This document shows positions 54,500 through 58,004 of a stretch of 58,004 nucleotides of DNA, in pieces. A model generated the notes under the pieces. That model was not told the origin of the DNA, did no database searches, and saw only the letters and a program-made list of their open reading frames with translations. A program made the position numbers and the translations under genes. Origin of the DNA: Apostichopus parvimensis (taxonomy: Eukaryota > Echinodermata > Holothuroidea > Aspidochirotida > Stichopodidae); assembly GCA_000934455.1 (NCBI GenBank), contig KN883938.1:22129-80132 (forward strand). Reading direction: 5' to 3'. Within the stretch, counting starts at the first letter, position 1. The number at the start of each line of letters is the position of its first letter.

Positions 54500-57050
54500 C
54501 TGGTAAAAGTAAAGAGAAGAGATGAATATACAGTAGCTCTATACAGTAAGTCTAGAAAATTATATTAAAAAAAACAAACCTTTAATAATATTAGCAAATC
54601 AAACTTGTCTTTTGTACAAAATAATTATTAAGTTATTTTATTACTCATCCCCATGGTTTCTTTCAAATTGTCTGCATGACAAACTGGTTTTAAGTGATGG
54701 AAAATGTTGCTATTTCCTATAAACATTCAGAGTCAGTTTTCTTGGGTAATAAAGAGGACAAATGTCTATTACTCAGGACAGTAAAATTCTCAAAAGTGAA
54801 TCATGTACTTCAGTCTTCCTAAATGGTCAAAGGGGTCAAGTAAAAGCTACCCACCACGTCAATTCTTTGTACAATTTGTATGTATCACAAGCCACACATG
54901 TATGATAACCACATACTGTACAGTATTGTACTGTAGCTCGTATGTACTCATTACATCAGGTTAATTACTGTACCCATATATAATAGTTTCAGAATTTGAT
55001 TACATACTGTACAGTAGTTATATCCTTGTTTGGATTCTATCTTGTTGGTGGTACAATGGTTACAATACCTTACCATGCCTAGCATTACCTTTGCTAGTCC
55101 AAAGTAGACACCCCCTCCACAAACCCACCACCCCTTCCAAAGAAAAAAACCAACAAACCCCTCCCCCCACCAAACATAACCCCTCACCTAGCAACAGGTA
55201 CATTGAAAGAGTATATGCTGCCCATGTACAGTACTTTATTAAAGTCAAACCTACATTACTTTACTGCACAGCAACCATGTACCCCTACCACTTTGGCATT
55301 TGGGTGCTGTACTGTATACATAAAGTTTTCAAGCATAAAGATTTCAAGTGTTCAAGCTTTTTATTTAATACCCTGATAATCAGATACAGGACTGTCCACA
55401 TTATAATTACACAAGGGTAATGTTTGAAAACTTTTTCATTATGCTGGTACAGTCAGTAGCTCATACAACAAAACCTGAATATTCCTTTTCAGGATGTCGA
55501 GTAATTCAAGTCAAGTTGAAATTCCTGCCAAATGTAGTAAGATGTAACGTAAGACTCTGTTTTTCTTTTTATTACCCAGATCTATAACTAATTTGTTCCT
55601 ACTTTATTTAGACAACCTCAACTTGGATAAGTTTTGGTAAAAATAAATAGTCATCTAAGATTGATTAACAGGAAATATCTCTACAGTACCTGCATTTCGT
55701 TATTTTTTTGGCCTTTCTCGTTTCTTGTTTCAGGACGGAATAAAGTTTACAAAATCCCAGTTCAACTGTACATAATGTAGGCAAACTATTCTACTTACAA
55801 AATGGTCACATCCGACATTCAAATGGTTCAAACTGGTTACGTGCATTATTTCAAAGTGTGATGTCTTTCCCTTTAATACCGAACTGAATATCTGTCCTAG
55901 AAAGCTAGAAATTTCCTCGTTTGTAAGATTAAATCTCTCTTGTATCACGAGGATATTGCAACTAACTTAAAAAAGAAAAGTTTTATGTGGTTGTCTCACT
56001 GTCGTACACTTACGACACACTAAGATCAGGAAGTACCCTACAGTATATAATGTACTGGAACCTTTCTTATATTAGTCTTTAACAGCTCAGCTTTTTTGAG
56101 TTAAATATTGATGAAAGTATCAACATTCCCACAACAATGGTACAGGTCATTTAACTACTGTCGGTTCTTGGTCCGTCCAAATTTATGAAGCCACAAATTA
56201 TGAATTTTTCCAATGTACTTTTTTGTGCATACATCATTATACAGTATATGCAATATGGCTAAAGTGAGAAGATGCTAAGGAACAATTTGAAATTGATTGA
56301 TGACTTTGACAAAAAATGGTCTAGAATTATCCTGGTACTTATTGTGATGGCTCTTCCAATCAACAGCATGGAAAGGTAAATTTCTGATGAAGTGGAGGGG
56401 TGTGGGGACTACACTGTTTCTGGCTACGTAAGGGGTGCCGATGCGTCAAAGCTGCAACATTTACAAGTATTTCCTGCCTGTATTGGCTTTAAATTTTCAA
56501 GAATCCTCATTATTATTATTGCCAGCAAAGTTACTGGGGGATAAACACAACCATCATCCCCCCTCCCCCCACCGCCCATCCCTATAGACTACAGTAGTTA
56601 CTACGTTTCAGAATTTATACAAAAAGAATAGTCTTGAAACATTGGTTTGATCGAGCAGTATCCGAGGATGTATAAATATGATGTGGTCTTGGATATAAGA
56701 ACGATGCAGTTTACGTCCCAAATGCAAAACCACACGGAGCTATTTAAAGTCATTCAACTCACCAGTGATACAGCAGGGTCTTTCTTTGGGCCGCCTGCTT
56801 TGCTCAACTGCATGAAATATTCCGAGTGGAGGTATCTCAAGTGGTTCCACATTGTGGAAGTGGACGACTTCTGGAACGTCAGCTTCTTGCTGCAGATTGC
56901 GCAAACTACCCGCGTTTTATCGGCCACCTCGGTCGGGTTGTCCTTGTCCTTCTCGAAGCCAAAGTACTGCCAGACTTTGCTGCCATCCTTAGCTTTACGA
57001 AACGGGCTTAAATTTGTCCCTTTTAGGAAATCTAGTTGCAACGAGGTCAT
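52883..57050 (-). CDS. ZBED-like BED-finger protein, domesticated hAT transposase (whole gene, 2 coding exons)
   Basis: Exons 57050-56763 and 54499-52883 join in phase 0 to give 634 aa. Residues 50-75 form a BED zinc finger (C50, C53, H70, H75), preceded by SKVWQYFGF typical of ZBED1/ZBED4-like proteins. The transposase-like body follows: VWMSNTGKQFLSITAHIL (190s), PCFKSTLKRVVQEGL (about 275), LDPRFKSL (about 450), a basic RKKQKR nuclear signal (497-502) and the hAT C-terminal dimerisation region from DPLQWW to VLFLNAN (about 545-605). The tail has VKIE, a SUMO-acceptor consensus. ZBED proteins are nuclear DNA-binding regulators. The long frame is intact while residues I align to the first two catalytic Asp are Glu189 and Gly256, favouring a host gene over an active transposon. 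No terminal inverted repeats were seen around it. Confidence 0.88.
54500..56762 (-). other. Intron of the ZBED-like gene
   Basis: About 2.3 kb with repeated ACTGTACAGT words (for example 54915 and 55003) and a C/A-rich stretch at 55105-55180. No other gene seen. Confidence 0.75.
56763..57050 (-). CDS. ZBED-like coding exon 1 (BED zinc finger)
   Basis: Starts MTSLQLDFLKGTNL at 57050, the first ATG after an acceptor (CTTTGCAG) at 57069, implying an upstream noncoding exon. The finger reads CAIC...MWNHLRYLH. The donor GTGAGT follows at 56762, after a complete codon (phase 0). Confidence 0.9.
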
Positions 57051-57068
57051 TTCGCAGAAAATGGAACT

Positions 57069-58004
57069 CTGCAAAGATGAACAGAAACTAAAATGGAATA
57101 CTCACCGGGGGGGGGGTGGGACTGGGAGAAGAAAGAAGGTGGGTGGGTGGGTGGGTGGTGGGAGTTGGTGTTACCACTCTGTCTGAGACATCTTTTCTGC
57201 ACAAACAGAGATGAGATTCTACTCTACAGTACAGTAGACCTGTACAAAACTTGGACAATAGTATCTCAATAGATTATGAACCTCTAAGTTGACCAAACCA
57301 AACCAAAAATTTCACTACCCGTACTTACAAAATTCTACAATAAGAGTAGAAATGAAGTTCCAACATACTGTACTGCAGTATCAGCAGTGGTTTTGTCAAT
57401 TTGCTAGGACTGGCAGGTTTTACCTCCAGTTTATTACAAACAAACCCCAAAGCTACATGGTTGATGTCTATACAGTGGGCATACATTGAGTGCAGTTTGC
57501 CGAAAGAGATGAGGAAATGTAAACTACATGCATCCAAGCCATGTGCAAAAGAATACTTCACGGAATCAAGGTTGAAAGAGAAGATATTAAAGGATTGACA
57601 TCCTGTTCTTAATTTATTCTTTTCTTGTTTTTTTTTTTGGAGGGGGGGGGGAGGAAATTAGAAGAATTCAATCATTTTCTTGGTTTAGCTTGGTGGGTTC
57701 AATTATGACACACTTTGAAGTCTTTGAACTGACAATATTTTTGTTCTTATCTTTCTTATATAATATGCAGCTGAAATTGCAATACTACAGAGGCATATCA
57801 TCATTCTGGATGCTAAGATGGGTCTCCCAAGGCTGGCCCTGTATTCTAGATTCTCACGGTAATGATCTTTGCCTAAAACTAGTTGAACTGCTTTTTTCAC
57901 GCTCACTGGGCTGAGAACCCAAACTGAAACCAACTGATATCTCTTTAACATTCCTAAAACTGGTATGGATAGGCCTAATGTCTACTGTAGCCTACACTAT
58001 AGTA
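57069..58004. other. Upstream of the ZBED-like start exon
   Basis: Begins with a 3' splice acceptor for the 57050 exon (minus strand), then a G-rich tract (57104-57165) and a further G run near 57643. No further exon or promoter could be identified before the window ends. Confidence 0.45.

Overview
The window is eukaryotic, AT-rich animal genomic DNA: GT-AG introns up to 10 kb, short exons, many homopolymer runs (one of 37 C), minisatellites, short inverted-repeat transposons and two assembly gaps. The first gene combines features that vertebrates split between NKTR and PPIG. This suggests an invertebrate, possibly a marine deuterostome such as a sea cucumber, but the taxon is a guess from general appearance.

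Nearly the whole window belongs to two genes on the minus strand. (1) A large nuclear RS cyclophilin of the NKTR/PPIG family runs from its ATG at 48430 to its stop at 4545. I could join 19 coding exons, all with GT-AG junctions and matching phases, into one 1004-codon frame. It has an N-terminal peptidyl-prolyl isomerase domain (exons 1-7), a Lys-rich acidic linker (exon 8), PPIG/NKTR signature segments (exons 9-14), a long low-complexity exon (15) and an RS-rich tail (16-19). (2) Upstream lies a ZBED-type gene, a domesticated hAT transposase with two coding exons (57050-56763 and 54499-52883, 634 aa). It keeps a BED zinc finger and an hAT dimerisation region, but the positions I align to the first two catalytic acids are changed.

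Layout from left to right: 1-4.4 kb is downstream DNA with a tRNA-like SINE and a 1-kb non-autonomous hAT element. 4.4-18.3 kb holds the 3' exons 19-6 with short introns, several minisatellites and a decayed partial copy of exon 9. 18.3-48.4 kb holds exons 5-1 separated by long introns. Those introns contain two gap-flanked duplications (24.3-25.7 and 31.3-39.3 kb) that look like unmerged contig overlaps or two haplotypes, and two further inverted-repeat elements. One of these (36203-36644, 8-bp target duplication) is present in only one of the two duplicated copies. 48.4-52.9 kb is intergenic or 5' noncoding with diverged tandem repeats and a perfect palindrome. 52.9-57.1 kb is the ZBED gene.

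The two genes share a strand but nothing shows that they act together. Both encode predicted nuclear proteins. No CRISPR, operon, prokaryotic or viral feature was seen. The most useful observations are the frame-preserving exon architecture of the cyclophilin, a 30-nt exon encoding its active-site loop, the degraded exon-9 copy that could act as a poison exon, the apparently inactivated hAT-derived gene, and the haplotype-like duplications that reveal a polymorphic hAT insertion.
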